Positions 43,480 to 53,197 of a DNA stretch of 64,000 bases are shown one piece after another. Each line of letters opens with the position of its first letter. Within the stretch, counting starts at the first letter, position 1. Source of the DNA: Caballeronia glathei. GTDB lineage: Bacteria > Pseudomonadota > Gammaproteobacteria > Burkholderiales > Burkholderiaceae. The notes under the pieces were generated by a model that worked only from the letters and a program-made list of their open reading frames with translations, did no database searches and was not told the origin of the DNA. Location of the stretch: the NCBI RefSeq assembly GCF_000698595.1, contig NZ_JFHC01000005.1, positions 115,171-179,170 of the forward strand. The letters are read 5' to 3'. Position numbers and translations under genes: made by a program.

Positions 43480-44172
43480 TCACGCTGCGAGTTCGGCTTG
43501 ATGGACGGCCTGCGGCACTTCCACCACGCGCTGCACGAAGATGCCCGGCGTGACGATGTTCTCGGGATCGAGTTCGCCCAGTTCGACGACCTTCGACACC
43601 TGCACGACCGCCGTCTTCGCCGCACTCGCCATGATCGGCCCGAAGTTGCGCGCCGTCTTGCGATACACCAGATTGCCCCAGCGGTCGCCCTTGAGCGCCT
43701 TGGTCAGCGCGAAATCGGCATGCAGCGGCGCTTCGAGCACGTAGTGCCTGCCGTCGATCAGACGCGTTTCCTTGCCCTCGGCAAGCTTGGTGCCATAGCC
43801 GGTCGGCGTGAAAAAGCCGCCGATGCCCGCGCCCGCCGCGCGGATGCGCTCGGCGAGGTTGCCCTGCGGCACGAGTTCGAGCTCGATCTCGCCCGCGCGG
43901 TAGAGCGCGTCGAAGACCTGCGAGTCGGCCTGGCGCGGAAACGAGCAGACGATCTTGCGCACGCGCTTCGCCTTGAGGAGCGCCGCGAGACCGGTCTCGC
44001 CGTTGCCCGCATTGTTGTTGATGATCGTGAGGTCGCGCGCGCCCTGCTCGATGAGCGCGTCGATCAGCTCCGACGGCATGCCTGCCGTGCCGAAACCGCC
44101 GATCATGATGGTCGCTCCGTCGTGCACGTCCTTCACCGCCGACGCGAGCGAATCGAAAATCTTGTTGATCAT
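43480..44172 (-). CDS. pcaI: 3-oxoadipate CoA-transferase subunit A
   Basis: This is the alpha subunit of the 3-oxoadipate CoA-transferase. The 230-residue protein has the CoA-binding GGFGTAGMPSELIDAL motif and NNNAGNGETGLAALL. The ATG at 44172 (MINKIFDSLASAV) follows GGAGAAG; an ATG 15 codons upstream lacks a ribosome-binding site and adds residues absent from the family. It is the first gene of the pcaIJFBDC operon and faces pcaR across 286 bp that hold IclR-type operator sequences. Confidence 0.95.
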   Translation of the reverse strand: MINKIFDSLASAVKDVHDGATIMIGGFGTAGMPSELIDALIEQGARDLTIINNNAGNGETGLAALLKAKRVRKIVCSFPRQADSQVFDALYRAGEIELELVPQGNLAERIRAAGAGIGGFFTPTGYGTKLAEGKETRLIDGRHYVLEAPLHADFALTKALKGDRWGNLVYRKTARNFGPIMASAAKTAVVQVSKVVELGELDPENIVTPGIFVQRVVEVPQAVHQAELAA

Positions 44173-44305
44173 GCCGTTCTTCTCCTGCGAGCGCGCCGGC
44201 GGCGAGTGTGCATTCATGCGCCGGCCTGAAACTCGGGGTTGATTTGCCTAAACCGCTGCCAGATGAGTTGCCTGATGAGCTACGACTGAACTGCTTGCCT
44301 CAAAA

Positions 44306-44322
44306 TGTTCGATATGCGAACA
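44306..44322. promoter_or_regulatory. PcaR operator candidate 1
   Basis: A 17-bp perfect dyad, TGTTCG-ATATG-CGAACA, lies between pcaI and pcaR. Its core GTTCGATA resembles the PcaR/PcaU sites described for Pseudomonas and Acinetobacter. A TGTTCG half-site also occurs at 44360-44365. Confidence 0.75.
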
Positions 44323-44325
44323 TGG

Positions 44326-44341
44326 ATTCGTTTAGCGAACA
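44326..44341. promoter_or_regulatory. PcaR operator candidate 2
   Basis: ATTCG-TTTAG-CGAAC(A) repeats the arms of candidate 1 with one mismatch, its centre 19 bp away. Two adjacent sites on about the same face of the helix suit cooperative binding by an IclR-type dimer of dimers. Confidence 0.7.
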
Positions 44342-44458
44342 ATTGGGATGTTATTCCTGTGTTCGTTGCCGTGTCAATGAAGTGCGGGTTTGTACCGACC
44401 TGCACGGCTTCGGCATCTTTCGCCCGCAAGGGCGGCTCATTCGCTCATTCGTGATCAC

Positions 44459-45301
44459 ATGACCCGTTCACCGACCGATCCGGCTCGCCCGACCTCCGGC
44501 GAAGCCGACGCCCCGGACACGCCGGACACGCCAACCCGGCCGGGCGATGCCTACGTCCAGTCCTTCGCGCGCGGGCTCGCGGTGATCCGCTCGTTCGACG
44601 CGAGCCGCCCGGCGCAGACGCTGACCGAAGTGGCCGCGGCGTCCGGCCTGACGCGCGCCGGCGCGCGGCGGATTCTGCTCACGCTGCAGGCACTCGGCTA
44701 CGTCGAGGCCGACGGGCGCCTCTTCCAGCTTACGCCGAAGATCCTCGACCTGGGGTTCGCCTATCTCACGTCGATGCCGTTCTGGAATCTCGCCGAGCCG
44801 GTGATGGAGGAGCTCGTCGAACAGGTGCACGAGAGCTGTTCGGCCGCCGTGCTCAACGGCACCGACATCGTGTATGTGCTGCGCGTGCCGACACACAAGA
44901 TCATCACGCAGAACCTGTCGATCGGAAGCCGGCTGCCCGCGTTCTGCACGTCGATGGGCCGCGTGCTGCTTTCCGCGCTCGACGAAGCCACGCTGGACAC
45001 CGTGCTCGGCGCGAGCGAACTCGTCGCCCGCACGCCGCGCACGATCACCGACAAGGCCGCGCTGAAGGAAGCGATCGGCATCGTGCGCCGGCAGGGCTGG
45101 GCGATCGTCGACCAGGAGCTGGAGGAAGGACTGATCTCGATGTCCGCGCCGATCCGCGACCGGCAGGGACGCGTCATCGCGGCGCTCAACATCAGCGGGA
45201 ACGCCCAGCGCAAGACCGCGAAGCAAATGGTGAAAGCGTTTCTCGAACCGCTGCAGGAAGCGGCGCAGCGCGTTTCGGAGATGGTTGCGCGGCGCGGCTG
45301 A
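44459..45301 (+). CDS. pcaR: IclR-family regulator PcaR of beta-ketoadipate pathway genes
   Basis: PcaR is the IclR-type regulator that responds to beta-ketoadipate or protocatechuate. The 280-residue protein has a Pro/Thr-rich N-terminal tail to about residue 30. A winged helix follows (FARGLAVIRSFDASRPAQTLTEVAAASGLTRAGARRILLTL, about 36-76), then an IclR effector domain with SCSAAVLNGTDIVYVLRVP, SRLPAFCTSMGRVLLS and STSMSAPI-like ISMSAPIRDRQGRVIAALNISG. Its divergent position from pcaIJFBDC supports the name. The ATG at 44459 has only a weak ribosome-binding site, and the exact start is less sure than the identity. Confidence 0.92.
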   Translation: MTRSPTDPARPTSGEADAPDTPDTPTRPGDAYVQSFARGLAVIRSFDASRPAQTLTEVAAASGLTRAGARRILLTLQALGYVEADGRLFQLTPKILDLGFAYLTSMPFWNLAEPVMEELVEQVHESCSAAVLNGTDIVYVLRVPTHKIITQNLSIGSRLPAFCTSMGRVLLSALDEATLDTVLGASELVARTPRTITDKAALKEAIGIVRRQGWAIVDQELEEGLISMSAPIRDRQGRVIAALNISGNAQRKTAKQMVKAFLEPLQEAAQRVSEMVARRG

Positions 45302-45429
45302 CGCTGGGCAAACCGCGCCGGGCGGATCGGCGAAGCCGCCTGTCGCCCGCGGACTAGGCAAAAGCGAGACTATTCGCGATCGCGGATATCGCGCTACCCT
45401 TTATCTCGCCTCCCGATAACGCCCGCCAC

Positions 45430-46353
45430 ATGAACGACCTCGACCTGAATCTCATCCCGTATCTCGTGGCCATCGAGGAGACGCGCAACGTGAGCCGCGC
45501 CGCCGAGCGGCTCGGCGTGAGCCAGCCGCGCGTGAGCACGGCGCTCGGGCGGCTGCGCGAGTACTTCAACGATCCGCTTTTCGTGCGCACCTCGCGCGGC
45601 ATGGAGCCGACGCCGCGCGCGCTCGCGCTCGTGCCCTCGGCCCGCGACGCGTTGAGCCGTATCGAGCGCGGCCTGCTCGACACCCAGCATTTCGATCCGG
45701 CCACCACCGCCGACACCTTTTCGATCGCGCTCTCGGATGTCGGCGAAATCGTGTTCCTGCCGCGTCTCCTGCAGGCCTTCGCGATCGCGGCGCCGCGCGC
45801 GAATCTGCGCTCGGTGTCGCTGTCGCACAGCAATGTCGAACGCGGGCTCGAATCCGGCGACGTCGATCTCGCCGTCGGCTATTTCCCCGATCTGGGCGGC
45901 AACAACTTCTTTCAGCAGCGGCTCTTTTCGCACCGCTTCATCTGCCTGATGCGGCGCGATCACCCGTTTTCCCGCGCGCCGCTCACGCTCGATCAGTTCC
46001 TCGAGTGCGGTCACGCCGTCGTGCGCGCGGAGGGCCGCAGCCAGGAAATTCTCGAGAACTATCTCGACAAGCAGCGCATCCGCCGTCGCGCCGTGCTGGA
46101 AACGCCGCACTTCATGAGCCTGCCGTTCATCCTCTCGCGCACCGACCTCATCGCGACCGTCCCGCACGCAATCGGCTTCGCGTATGTCGCGGAGCACGCG
46201 TCGATCACCCTCGCCGAGCCGCCCCTGCCCCTGCCGCGCTTCGATCTGCGGCAGCACTGGCATCGCAAGTTTCACAACGATCCGCGTACCACGTGGCTGC
46301 GCGGCGTGGTCGCGTCGCTCTTCAACGACGCGCTCGACGAATGGCCGAAGTGA
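45430..46353 (+). CDS. LysR family regulator (NodD/LinR/NahR-like group)
   Basis: This 307-residue LysR protein begins MNDLDLNLIPYLVAIEETRNVSRAAERLGVSQPRVSTALGRLREYFNDPLFVRTSRGMEPT. That is the wording of the subgroup containing NodD, NahR, DntR and LinR, which respond to aromatics. The effector domain follows (about 90-300). It lies 128 bp behind pcaR and 82 bp ahead of another LysR gene in the same direction. Its target is not evident here. The ATG at 45430 has weak Shine-Dalgarno support. Confidence 0.9.
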   Translation: MNDLDLNLIPYLVAIEETRNVSRAAERLGVSQPRVSTALGRLREYFNDPLFVRTSRGMEPTPRALALVPSARDALSRIERGLLDTQHFDPATTADTFSIALSDVGEIVFLPRLLQAFAIAAPRANLRSVSLSHSNVERGLESGDVDLAVGYFPDLGGNNFFQQRLFSHRFICLMRRDHPFSRAPLTLDQFLECGHAVVRAEGRSQEILENYLDKQRIRRRAVLETPHFMSLPFILSRTDLIATVPHAIGFAYVAEHASITLAEPPLPLPRFDLRQHWHRKFHNDPRTTWLRGVVASLFNDALDEWPK

Positions 46354-46435
46354 GCGTCGCCGTCGCCCGAGACAAAACAAATGGTGGATAAATCCGGCTA
46401 AGATTGACGTTTTATTTCCGCCCGGGAAACGATCG

Positions 46436-47326
46436 ATGGACGCGCTGACGAGCTTGCGGGTGTTTCGGGAAGTCGTGGACGCGGGCAGCTTCGTGAAGGC
46501 CGCCGAACGGCTCGATATTTCGACGGCGATGACGAGCAAGCACGTCGCGAATCTCGAACGACAGCTGGGCGTGCGCCTGCTCAACCGGACGACGCGCCAC
46601 CTGAGCCTCACCGAAGCCGGCAGCGTGTACTACGAGCAATGCAGTGAGGCGCTCGACATCCTGCAGGCGGCGGAGGCGGCGGTCGGCGCGCAGCGCGCGC
46701 GTCCGCAGGGCGTGCTGAAAGTGACCGCGCCCGGCTGGTTCGCGACACGCAAGTTCGCCGATATTCTCGTCGCGTACCGGGAGCGCTATCCGGAAGTGCT
46801 GATCGACCTGCGCCTGGAGAACCGCTTCGTCGATCTGGTCGAGGAAGGGTACGACATGGCATTGCGCGCGACGTCGGATCCGTCGCCGTCGCTGATCGTG
46901 CGGCCGTTGTGCAGGGTGCCGTTCGTGCTCGCGGCTTCCCCCGCGTATCTGCAGAAAAGCGGCGAGCCGCGCCATCCCGACGACCTCTCGCGGCACCGGA
47001 TCGTGCTGCCGACTTACACCAATATCGAAACGGTCGACCTGACGGGCCCGGACGGAACGTTCACGGTGAAGAACCAGGCCGTGCTCAAGACCAACGACAC
47101 GTCGATGTCGCTTCAGCTCGTGCGGGCCGGCCTCGGCCTCGCGTACTTCCCGCAATGGATCGTCGCGCCCGAGCTGGCCTCCGGCGGACTCGTGCGTGTG
47201 TTGCCCGCGTACGAGGCGTTCGCGCCATCGGTTTTCGCGGTGTACACGAGCCGCAAATACATGACGACGAAGGTCCGTACGTTCATCGATTTCCTGTCCG
47301 AATCGCTGGCCGAACCGGCCGGCTGA
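46436..47326 (+). CDS. LysR family regulator (CrgA/DsdC-like group)
   Basis: This 296-residue LysR protein begins MDALTSLRVFREVVDAGSFVKAAERLDISTAMTSKHVANLERQLGVRLLNRTTRHLSLTEAG. It continues with VTAPGWFATRKFADILVAYRERYPEVLIDL and VEEGYDMALRAT, the pattern of the large AaeR/CrgA-like subgroup. The start at 46436 was chosen because translation from upstream overlaps the preceding LysR gene in another frame. No divergent partner is present; the nearest genes are another LysR and a small membrane protein. Target unknown. Confidence 0.9.
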   Translation: MDALTSLRVFREVVDAGSFVKAAERLDISTAMTSKHVANLERQLGVRLLNRTTRHLSLTEAGSVYYEQCSEALDILQAAEAAVGAQRARPQGVLKVTAPGWFATRKFADILVAYRERYPEVLIDLRLENRFVDLVEEGYDMALRATSDPSPSLIVRPLCRVPFVLAASPAYLQKSGEPRHPDDLSRHRIVLPTYTNIETVDLTGPDGTFTVKNQAVLKTNDTSMSLQLVRAGLGLAYFPQWIVAPELASGGLVRVLPAYEAFAPSVFAVYTSRKYMTTKVRTFIDFLSESLAEPAG

Positions 47327-47475
47327 TTTAGGAGAACTCGTATTCAAGCGCGCCCCTGGCACGTGTGATGATCGCGCCCGATTTCGCCCTCCTCGTCCTT
47401 CCGCCCGCGCGCCTTGCGCGCGCACCGAGGCTGGCAACCGGTGCCATCACCCCATTTATTGCGATCGGACGCGCG

Positions 47476-47850
47476 ATGACTTTCCCATGGTTTCCGTTGT
47501 GCCTCAATTTTGTTCTGCTGGGCGTGGCGCTCTTTGTCTGCAAGACGATCAACGCGAGCCGCGGCGCGCCGGTCTGGAACGGCGCGCTGATCTTCGTCGG
47601 CTTCTGCCTGCTCGCCATCGTGGCCGACCTGCTGCTGACGCTGGTGTTCGCGTCCGCACCCGCCACCGACCGCATGCGTTACGTGAACCTGTCGTCGACA
47701 TCCGCGTGGACCAAGCGAACGGTGGCGTATGCGATTCCGTGCGTTGTCGGCATCGTGCTCGCCGTGCGCTTTCGGCAGCGCAAGCGCGCTGCGCCGACTT
47801 CGTTGCGAATCAGCACCTCGGACTACACGCACTCGGAAATGTCGCTTTGA
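47476..47850 (+). CDS. Small three-TM hypothetical membrane protein
   Basis: This protein of about 124 residues has three hydrophobic segments: FPLCLNFVLLGVALFVCKTI, NGALIFVGFCLLAIVADLLLTLVFA and VAYAIPCVVGIVLAVRF. A basic, Ser/Thr-rich C-terminal tail follows. No family is recognised. The start is unsure: ATG 47476 begins just before the first segment, while the frame is open back to 47365, adding 37 less typical residues. Neither start has a strong ribosome-binding site. It sits between a LysR gene and tRNA-Pro. Real gene likely, function unknown. Confidence 0.5.
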   Translation: MTFPWFPLCLNFVLLGVALFVCKTINASRGAPVWNGALIFVGFCLLAIVADLLLTLVFASAPATDRMRYVNLSSTSAWTKRTVAYAIPCVVGIVLAVRFRQRKRAAPTSLRISTSDYTHSEMSL

Positions 47851-47959
47851 GCGATGAGCCGGCACAGGCGACGTCCGTACTCCAGCGGCCTTGCGAGTGA
47901 AATTGCAAAGCATCGTCGCTAAAGTGATTCGATGGGTTCTAAAAGCGGAAGCTCTCTGA

Positions 47960-47965
47960 TATACT
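47960..47965 (+). promoter_or_regulatory. -10 box of the tRNA-Pro promoter
   Basis: TATACT lies 10 bp before the tRNA. A -35 with 17-bp spacing would be TTCTAA at 47937, which is weak. Confidence 0.5.
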
Positions 47966-47975
47966 TTCGCTCTTT

Positions 47976-48054
<79 letters not shown>

Positions 48055-48060
48055 AGAATC

Positions 48061-48098
48061 AAGGCCTTACGGACGCATGTCCGTAAGGCCTTTTCTTT
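48061..48098 (+). terminator. Rho-independent terminator of tRNA-Pro
   Basis: A perfect 14-bp stem (AAGGCCTTACGGAC and complement, loop GCAT) is followed by TTCTTT, eight bp past the tRNA end. Confidence 0.93.
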
Positions 48099-48162
48099 AC
48101 GCTGCGCTTCTTTACGTTTTTCGGCATCGAAAGCCGACGCACCCCGTCACCAGTCCGCACAA

Positions 48163-48202
48163 AGCAAAAAGCAAAAGCGCCGCGATGAAACCATCGCGAC
48201 GC
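48163..48202 (-). terminator. Rho-independent terminator of the ihfA-merR transcript
   Basis: GCGCCGCGATG pairs with CATCGCGACGC (one mismatch) around a four-base loop. In the minus direction TTTTGCTTTTTGCTTT follows. It lies 12 bp past the MerR-like stop codon. Confidence 0.85.
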
Positions 48203-48214
48203 CTTTGATTCGGC

Positions 48215-48598
48215 TTATCCGCCGAGCAGTTCAATCACCTGCAGAATTTCCTTCCTCAACTGCTCGATATCCACTGCCGTTGTCTGCGCACCCGATTCGG
48301 CCTGCACTTCGGCTTCGTCATCGTCGTCGCCATTCACACGACCATGCGAATCGAGCCGGTTGCGCGCGCCATTAATCGTGAAACCCTGCTCGTAAAGCAA
48401 CTCGCGAATACGTCGAATCAGCAAAACCTCATGATGCTGATAATACCGACGATTACCGCGCCGCTTTACCGGCCTCAACTGCGTGAACTCCTGTTCCCAA
48501 TAACGCAGCACATGCGGCTTTACACCGCATAGCTCGCTGACTTCACCGATCGTGAAGTAGCGCTTGGCCGGGATCGGAGGCAGGACGACTTTTTCCAT
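48215..48598 (-). CDS. MerR family transcriptional regulator
   Basis: This 127-residue MerR-like protein has a winged helix at residues about 14-80: YFTIGEVSELCGVKPHVLRYWEQEFTQLRPVKRRGNRRYYQHHEVLLIRRIRELLYEQGFTINGARNRL. An acidic linker and a short C-terminal helix follow. There are no metal-binding cysteines in the tail. It is conserved directly downstream of ihfA in many beta- and gamma-proteobacteria (known by synteny, as in MlrA-like short forms), with 61 bp between. The ATG at 48598 is preceded by an in-frame TTG that was not used. Target unknown. Confidence 0.92.
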   Translation of the reverse strand: MEKVVLPPIPAKRYFTIGEVSELCGVKPHVLRYWEQEFTQLRPVKRRGNRRYYQHHEVLLIRRIRELLYEQGFTINGARNRLDSHGRVNGDDDDEAEVQAESGAQTTAVDIEQLRKEILQVIELLGG

Positions 48599-48659
48599 CG
48601 TCAATCAACCATCGTGTGAGTTCGCAGTGGCGCGGGGTAACGGTCGCGCTTTCCGTTCG

Positions 48660-49070
48660 TCAGCGACTGAAGTTCGTTTCAGCGCCGGTTTCGACCAGCG
48701 CCTTCAATTTCTGGCTCGCGTGAAACGTGACGACCCGGCGAGCGGCAATCGGAATCGCCTCGCCCGTTTTCGGATTGCGTCCCGGCCGCTGCGGCTTGTC
48801 GCGCAACTGGAAATTACCGAAACCGGACAATTTCACGCTGTCGCCGCTTTCGAGCGCGTCGCGAATGACCTCGAAGAAAGCTTCGACCATATCTTTTGCT
48901 TCGCGCTTATTGAGTCCGACATGGTCGAACAACATCTCGGCCAATTCGGCTTTCGTGAGCGTCGGCGTCTCGCTGGACGCCGCGCCATTCGAAGTCGGGA
49001 TATCTCGGATCATGGCGCTACGTTGCGCCGAAAGAAGGGCTTCGAAATCACTCGAGTTCATTTGGTTCAT
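48660..49070 (-). CDS. ihfA: Integration host factor subunit alpha
   Basis: IhfA is one half of the IHF heterodimer that bends DNA in replication, recombination and transcription. The conserved HU-fold runs from about residue 38 ([33 protein letters not shown]) through the signature [35 protein letters not shown] with the intercalating proline. There is an N-terminal extension of about 35 residues ([18 protein letters not shown]), as in other Burkholderia, and a short C-terminal tail. The ATG at 49070 or 49061 is possible; the former is used. It follows pheT by 46 bp, the conserved pheS-pheT-ihfA arrangement. Confidence 0.95.
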   Translation of the reverse strand: MNQMNSSDFEALLSAQRSAMIRDIPTSNGAASSETPTLTKAELAEMLFDHVGLNKREAKDMVEAFFEVIRDALESGDSVKLSGFGNFQLRDKPQRPGRNPKTGEAIPIAARRVVTFHASQKLKALVETGAETNFSR

Positions 49071-49116
49071 ATCGAAAAAATGGCGTGACGAAGAAGACGG
49101 AGGGGCCAACTTACGG

Positions 49117-51549
49117 CTACCCGCGCAACCGCGCGCCATGCACTCGAGCCAAGCGATCCACCAGCGTTTTGATGGCCGTTTCGACCGTTTCGTCCTGAAG
49201 CGTCCCGCCAGTATCTTGCAACGTTACACGGAAGGCAAGGCTTTTCTCGTGCGCTCCCAAACCACCGGAAGTGCTTGATTTTGGACGAAATTCATCGAAC
49301 AACGCAACCCTCACGACGTGCCTGCAAACCGGCTCCGAACGGGCGTTTTCGAGCTCGTCGAGAAGCGCCTGAACCTCCACTTTCTGGTCCACCACGATCG
49401 CGATATCGCGCCGCACCGGCGGGAATTTCGAGACCTCGGAGGGCACCGGCAGCGAGCGCGCCATCAGCGCGTCGGCTTCGATCTCGAACACGATCGGCGC
49501 GAGCGGAAGATCGTATTTCTGCAGCCAGCGCGGATGAAGCTCGCCGATCCAGCCCACGTTGCGCCCATCGATTTCGATGCGCGCGCTGCGCCCCGGATGC
49601 AGCGCCGGATGTTCCGCCTTCGCGAAGCGCGGCGCAGCGGGCGCGAAAAGCGCTTCGATATCGCCCTTCACGTCGAAGAAATCGACAGTGCGCGACGGTG
49701 CGCCCCACTGCTCGTCGAGCGCCGGCCCGTAGGCCAGACCACCGATCATCTTCGGCTGCGCGAAGCCTTCGACCGCGAGTTCGCCCGCCTTGATTGCCGG
49801 GTCGTGCAGGAACACGCGACCCGCCTCGAACACGCGGATGCGGTCCGCGCGGCGGTTCAGGTTATAGCGCAGCACGCTGATCAGGCTGCCGATGAGCGTC
49901 GTGCGCATGACCGACAGCTGGCTCGCGATCGGGTTGATCAGCTTGACCGGATTGTCGTTGCCAGCGAAATCGCGTTCCCATTCGGCATCGACGAAACTGA
50001 AGTTCACCGTTTCCGCATAGTCGCGCGCCGCCACGGCGTGGCGAAGCACGTGAACCGAGCGCTTCGTCTCGTTGGTCGGGCGCATTTCGCTTGTCGCGAC
50101 GGGCGGGCGCGCCGGAATCTTCTCGAAGCCGTAAATGCGCGCGACTTCCTCGATCAGGTCCTCTTCTATCTCGATGTCGAACCGGTACGGAGGCGGCGTC
50201 ACGGAGAACGTGTCGCCGTCGCGCTCGAACGCGAGACCGAGCCGCGTGAAGATCTGCGCGATTTCCTCCGCGCCGATCTTCACGCCGATGATGCGGTGCG
50301 CCCGCGCGACGCGCATCTTCACCGGTTCGCGCTTCGGCAGGTTCAGGATCTGGTCGTCGACCGGGCCGGCCTGGCCGCCGCAGATGTCGAGAATCAGCTG
50401 CGAAATGCGCTCGATATGCTCGACAGTCGTCGAGTAATCAACGCCGCGCTCGAAGCGATGCGCCGCGTCGGTCGAGAAGTTGTACTTGCGAGCGCGGCCG
50501 CGGATCGCGTCGGGCCACCAGAACGCGGCTTCGAGATAGATGTTGGCCGTATCGAGCGACACGGCCGTGCTGTCGCCGCCCATGATGCCGGCGAGGCTTT
50601 CGACGTGCCGGTCGTCGGCGATCACGCCCACCGTTTCATCGAGTTCGACGGTGTTGCCATTCAGGAGCTTGAGCGATTCGCCCGCGCGGCCCCAGCGCAC
50701 CTCGATGCCGCCGTGGATCTTGTCGAGATCGAACACGTGCGTGGGACGCCCGAGTTCGAGCATCACGTAATTCGAGATATCGACGAGCGCCGAAATGCTG
50801 CGCTGCCCCGAGCGCTCGAGGCGCTCGACCATCCATTGCGGCGTCTTCGCGCGCGCGTCGACGCCTCGAATCACGCGGCCGGAAAAGCGTCCGCACAGAT
50901 CGGGCGCCAGCACCTTGACCGGCAGCTTCTCGTCGAGCGTGACGACGACCGGCGGCATGACGAGCGCCCTGAGCGGCGCGCCGGTGATGGCGGCGGTTTC
51001 ACGCGCGACGCCGAACACCGACAGGCAATCCGCCTTGTTCGGCGTGAGCTTGATCTCGAAAACGGTGTCGTCGAGATTGAGCGTCTCGCGGATGTCCTGG
51101 CCGACAGGCGTGTCCGTGGGCAGTATCAGGAGGCCGCTGTGATCGTCCGACAGCTTCAGCTCGCGCGCCGAGCACAGCATGCCCTGGCTCTCGACGCCGC
51201 GCAGCTTCGACAGCTTGATCGCGAACGGCTCGCCACCCGCTTCCGCCGGCGGCAGCTCGGCGCCGACTAGCGCGACCGGCACCTTGATGCCCGGCGACAC
51301 GTTCGGCGCGCCGCACACGATGTTGAGCGTCTCGCCGGTGCCGGCATCGACCTGACAGACGTTGAGCTTGTCGGCGTTCGGGTGCTTGGCGACTTCGAGC
51401 ACCTGCCCGACGACGATCTTCGCGGTCGGCGGCGCAACGGGCTGCAAGCCTTCCACCTCGAGACCCGCCATCGTCAGCGCGTGCGACAGTTGGTCGGTGG
51501 TCAGTTGCGGATCGACGAAACTTCTAAGCCAGGATTCGGGGAATTGCAT
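49117..51549 (-). CDS. pheT: Phenylalanine--tRNA ligase beta subunit
   Basis: This is the beta subunit of the alpha2-beta2 phenylalanyl-tRNA synthetase. The 810-residue protein has an N-terminal tRNA-binding (EMAP-like) domain with [22 protein letters not shown], the B3/B4 editing domain, B5 DNA-binding-like segments, a catalytic-like core and a C-terminal FDX-ACB anticodon domain (about 715-810). [12 protein letters not shown] at the start is normal. pheS lies 75 bp upstream and ihfA follows. Confidence 0.97.
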   Translation of the reverse strand: MQFPESWLRSFVDPQLTTDQLSHALTMAGLEVEGLQPVAPPTAKIVVGQVLEVAKHPNADKLNVCQVDAGTGETLNIVCGAPNVSPGIKVPVALVGAELPPAEAGGEPFAIKLSKLRGVESQGMLCSARELKLSDDHSGLLILPTDTPVGQDIRETLNLDDTVFEIKLTPNKADCLSVFGVARETAAITGAPLRALVMPPVVVTLDEKLPVKVLAPDLCGRFSGRVIRGVDARAKTPQWMVERLERSGQRSISALVDISNYVMLELGRPTHVFDLDKIHGGIEVRWGRAGESLKLLNGNTVELDETVGVIADDRHVESLAGIMGGDSTAVSLDTANIYLEAAFWWPDAIRGRARKYNFSTDAAHRFERGVDYSTTVEHIERISQLILDICGGQAGPVDDQILNLPKREPVKMRVARAHRIIGVKIGAEEIAQIFTRLGLAFERDGDTFSVTPPPYRFDIEIEEDLIEEVARIYGFEKIPARPPVATSEMRPTNETKRSVHVLRHAVAARDYAETVNFSFVDAEWERDFAGNDNPVKLINPIASQLSVMRTTLIGSLISVLRYNLNRRADRIRVFEAGRVFLHDPAIKAGELAVEGFAQPKMIGGLAYGPALDEQWGAPSRTVDFFDVKGDIEALFAPAAPRFAKAEHPALHPGRSARIEIDGRNVGWIGELHPRWLQKYDLPLAPIVFEIEADALMARSLPVPSEVSKFPPVRRDIAIVVDQKVEVQALLDELENARSEPVCRHVVRVALFDEFRPKSSTSGGLGAHEKSLAFRVTLQDTGGTLQDETVETAIKTLVDRLARVHGARLRG

Positions 51550-51624
51550 GTGTGTCTACGTTCGAAATGAGTGGTGTCTGCGCCCGGTTTCACTTGCGCC
51601 GGGCATCGTGGGCAACGAACGCCT

Positions 51625-52638
51625 TCAGGCGAATTGCCTCAGGAATCGCAGATCGTTTTCGAAGAAAAGCCGCAGGTCCTGCACGCCGTAACGCAGCATC
51701 GTCAGACGCTCAAGGCCGCTGCCGAACGCAAAGCCGATATAGCGCTCCGGGTCGAGCCCCATGTTGCGGATCACGGTCGGATGAACCTGGCCGGAACCCG
51801 AAATCTCAAGCCATTTGCCCGCGTTCTTGCCCTGCTCGAACATCATGTCGATTTCGGCCGACGGCTCAGTGAACGGGAAATAGGACGGACGGAAGCGCAC
51901 GAGGATGTCGTCGCGCTCGAAGAATTTCTTGAGGAAGTCGGAGTAGACGCCCTTCAGGTCGGCAAAGCTGATGTTCTCGTCGATCCAAAGGCCTTCGACC
52001 TGATTGAACATCGGCGAATGCGTGGCGTCGCTGTCCACGCGATACGTGCGGCCCGGCACGATCACCTTGATCGGCGGCTTGTTCATGCGCGCGTAGCGCA
52101 CCTGCATCGGGCTCGTGTGCGTGCGCAAGAGGAGCGGCCGGCCGTCGGCATCATTTCCGTCGACATAGAACGTATCCTGCATCGAACGCGCAGGGTGATT
52201 CTCCGGGCTGTTCAGCGCAGTGAAGTTGTACCAGTCGGTTTCGATTTCGGGGCCGTCGGCCACGTCGAAACCGATCGTGCTGAAAATCTGCTCGACGCGC
52301 TCCCAGGTGCGCATCACCGGATGCAGCGTGCCCGCGCCGATTCCGCGACCCGGCAGCGTCACGTCGATCGCTTCGGCGGCGAGCCGTTCATTCAGGAGCG
52401 CATCCGCGAGCGCCTGGCGGCGCGCATTGAGCGCCGTCTCGACCTGGGCCTTCACGACGTTGATGCGCGCGCCCTCGGTCTTGCGCGTGTCCGGATCGAG
52501 CTTGCCGAGGCCCTTCAGCAATTCGGTGAGCGCACCCGATTTGCCGAGAAAGCGGGCTTTCTCGTTCTCGAGCGTGGCGACATCCGAGGCGTTTTCAAAG
52601 GCGCTTTTCGCGTCGGCAACAATCTGGTCCAGGTCCAT
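51625..52638 (-). CDS. pheS: Phenylalanine--tRNA ligase alpha subunit
   Basis: This is the catalytic alpha subunit. The 337-residue class II synthetase has the N-terminal coiled coil (residues 1-90), motif 1 around [14 protein letters not shown], motif 2 ([26 protein letters not shown]) and motif 3 ([17 protein letters not shown]). The ATG at 52638 ([14 protein letters not shown]) fits the family; the frame opens ten codons earlier. Between rplT and pheS there is a terminator-like hairpin preceded by another stem, a possible attenuator. The analogous place in E. coli has the pheM attenuator. Confidence 0.97.
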   Translation of the reverse strand: MDLDQIVADAKSAFENASDVATLENEKARFLGKSGALTELLKGLGKLDPDTRKTEGARINVVKAQVETALNARRQALADALLNERLAAEAIDVTLPGRGIGAGTLHPVMRTWERVEQIFSTIGFDVADGPEIETDWYNFTALNSPENHPARSMQDTFYVDGNDADGRPLLLRTHTSPMQVRYARMNKPPIKVIVPGRTYRVDSDATHSPMFNQVEGLWIDENISFADLKGVYSDFLKKFFERDDILVRFRPSYFPFTEPSAEIDMMFEQGKNAGKWLEISGSGQVHPTVIRNMGLDPERYIGFAFGSGLERLTMLRYGVQDLRLFFENDLRFLRQFA

Positions 52639-52717
52639 TGATCCCATCATTTCAACGTCGAAGTTCAACTGCTTGATTAAACCGGCTGGCTAACGTGCAA
52701 ATCCGCTCTACCAACGA

Positions 52718-52744
52718 AAACGGGGCTCGGTGAGAGCCCCGTTT
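52718..52744 (-). terminator. Terminator/attenuator between rplT and pheS
   Basis: An 11-bp perfect stem (AAACGGGGCTC and complement, five-base loop) is followed by TTTTCG in the minus direction. It lies 64 bp past rplT and 80 bp before pheS, so pheST needs readthrough or its own promoter. Confidence 0.8.
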
Positions 52745-52747
52745 CTG

Positions 52748-52783
52748 CCTGAGCGCGACCCATGTTTCGGACAACGCTCAGGC
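52748..52783 (-). promoter_or_regulatory. Upstream stem of the pheS leader
   Basis: GCCTGAGCG and its complement nine bases long, with an 18-base loop, lie just before the terminator. With that hairpin it forms the two-stem layout of an attenuator, but no Phe-rich leader peptide was found. Confidence 0.5.
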
Positions 52784-52808
52784 GAACCACGCAGTACTAA
52801 TTTCGCAA

Positions 52809-53168
52809 TTAGGCTGCAACGGCGGCTTTCACCTGCTTGACGATCGCAGCAAAAGCAGCCTTGTCGAACACAGCCATGTCAGCCAGCACCTTGCGGTCGA
52901 GTTCGATCGACGCCTTCTTCAGGCCGTTGATGAACACGCTGTACGTCATGTCGTGCTGACGCACCGCCGCGTTGATACGCGTGATCCACAGTGCGCGGAA
53001 CACACGCTTCTTGTTGCGGCGATCGCGATAGGCGTATTGCCCGGCGCGCATGACCGCCTGCTTGGCGATGCGATAGACGTTATTGCGACGGCCGCGGTAA
53101 CCCTTGGCCAGCTTGATGACTTTCTTGTGACGGGCCCGTGCGGTAACCCCACGTTTTACTCGAGGCAT
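52809..53168 (-). CDS. rplT: 50S ribosomal protein L20
   Basis: L20 binds 23S rRNA early in 50S assembly and represses its own operon in several bacteria. The 119-residue protein is normal in length and begins [33 protein letters not shown], with [23 protein letters not shown] in the globular part. It follows rpmI by 29 bp. Confidence 0.98.
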   Translation of the reverse strand: MPRVKRGVTARARHKKVIKLAKGYRGRRNNVYRIAKQAVMRAGQYAYRDRRNKKRVFRALWITRINAAVRQHDMTYSVFINGLKKASIELDRKVLADMAVFDKAAFAAIVKQVKAAVAA

Positions 53169-53197
53169 GTTGCGCTCCTATGAGTGTCGGTTAAGGG

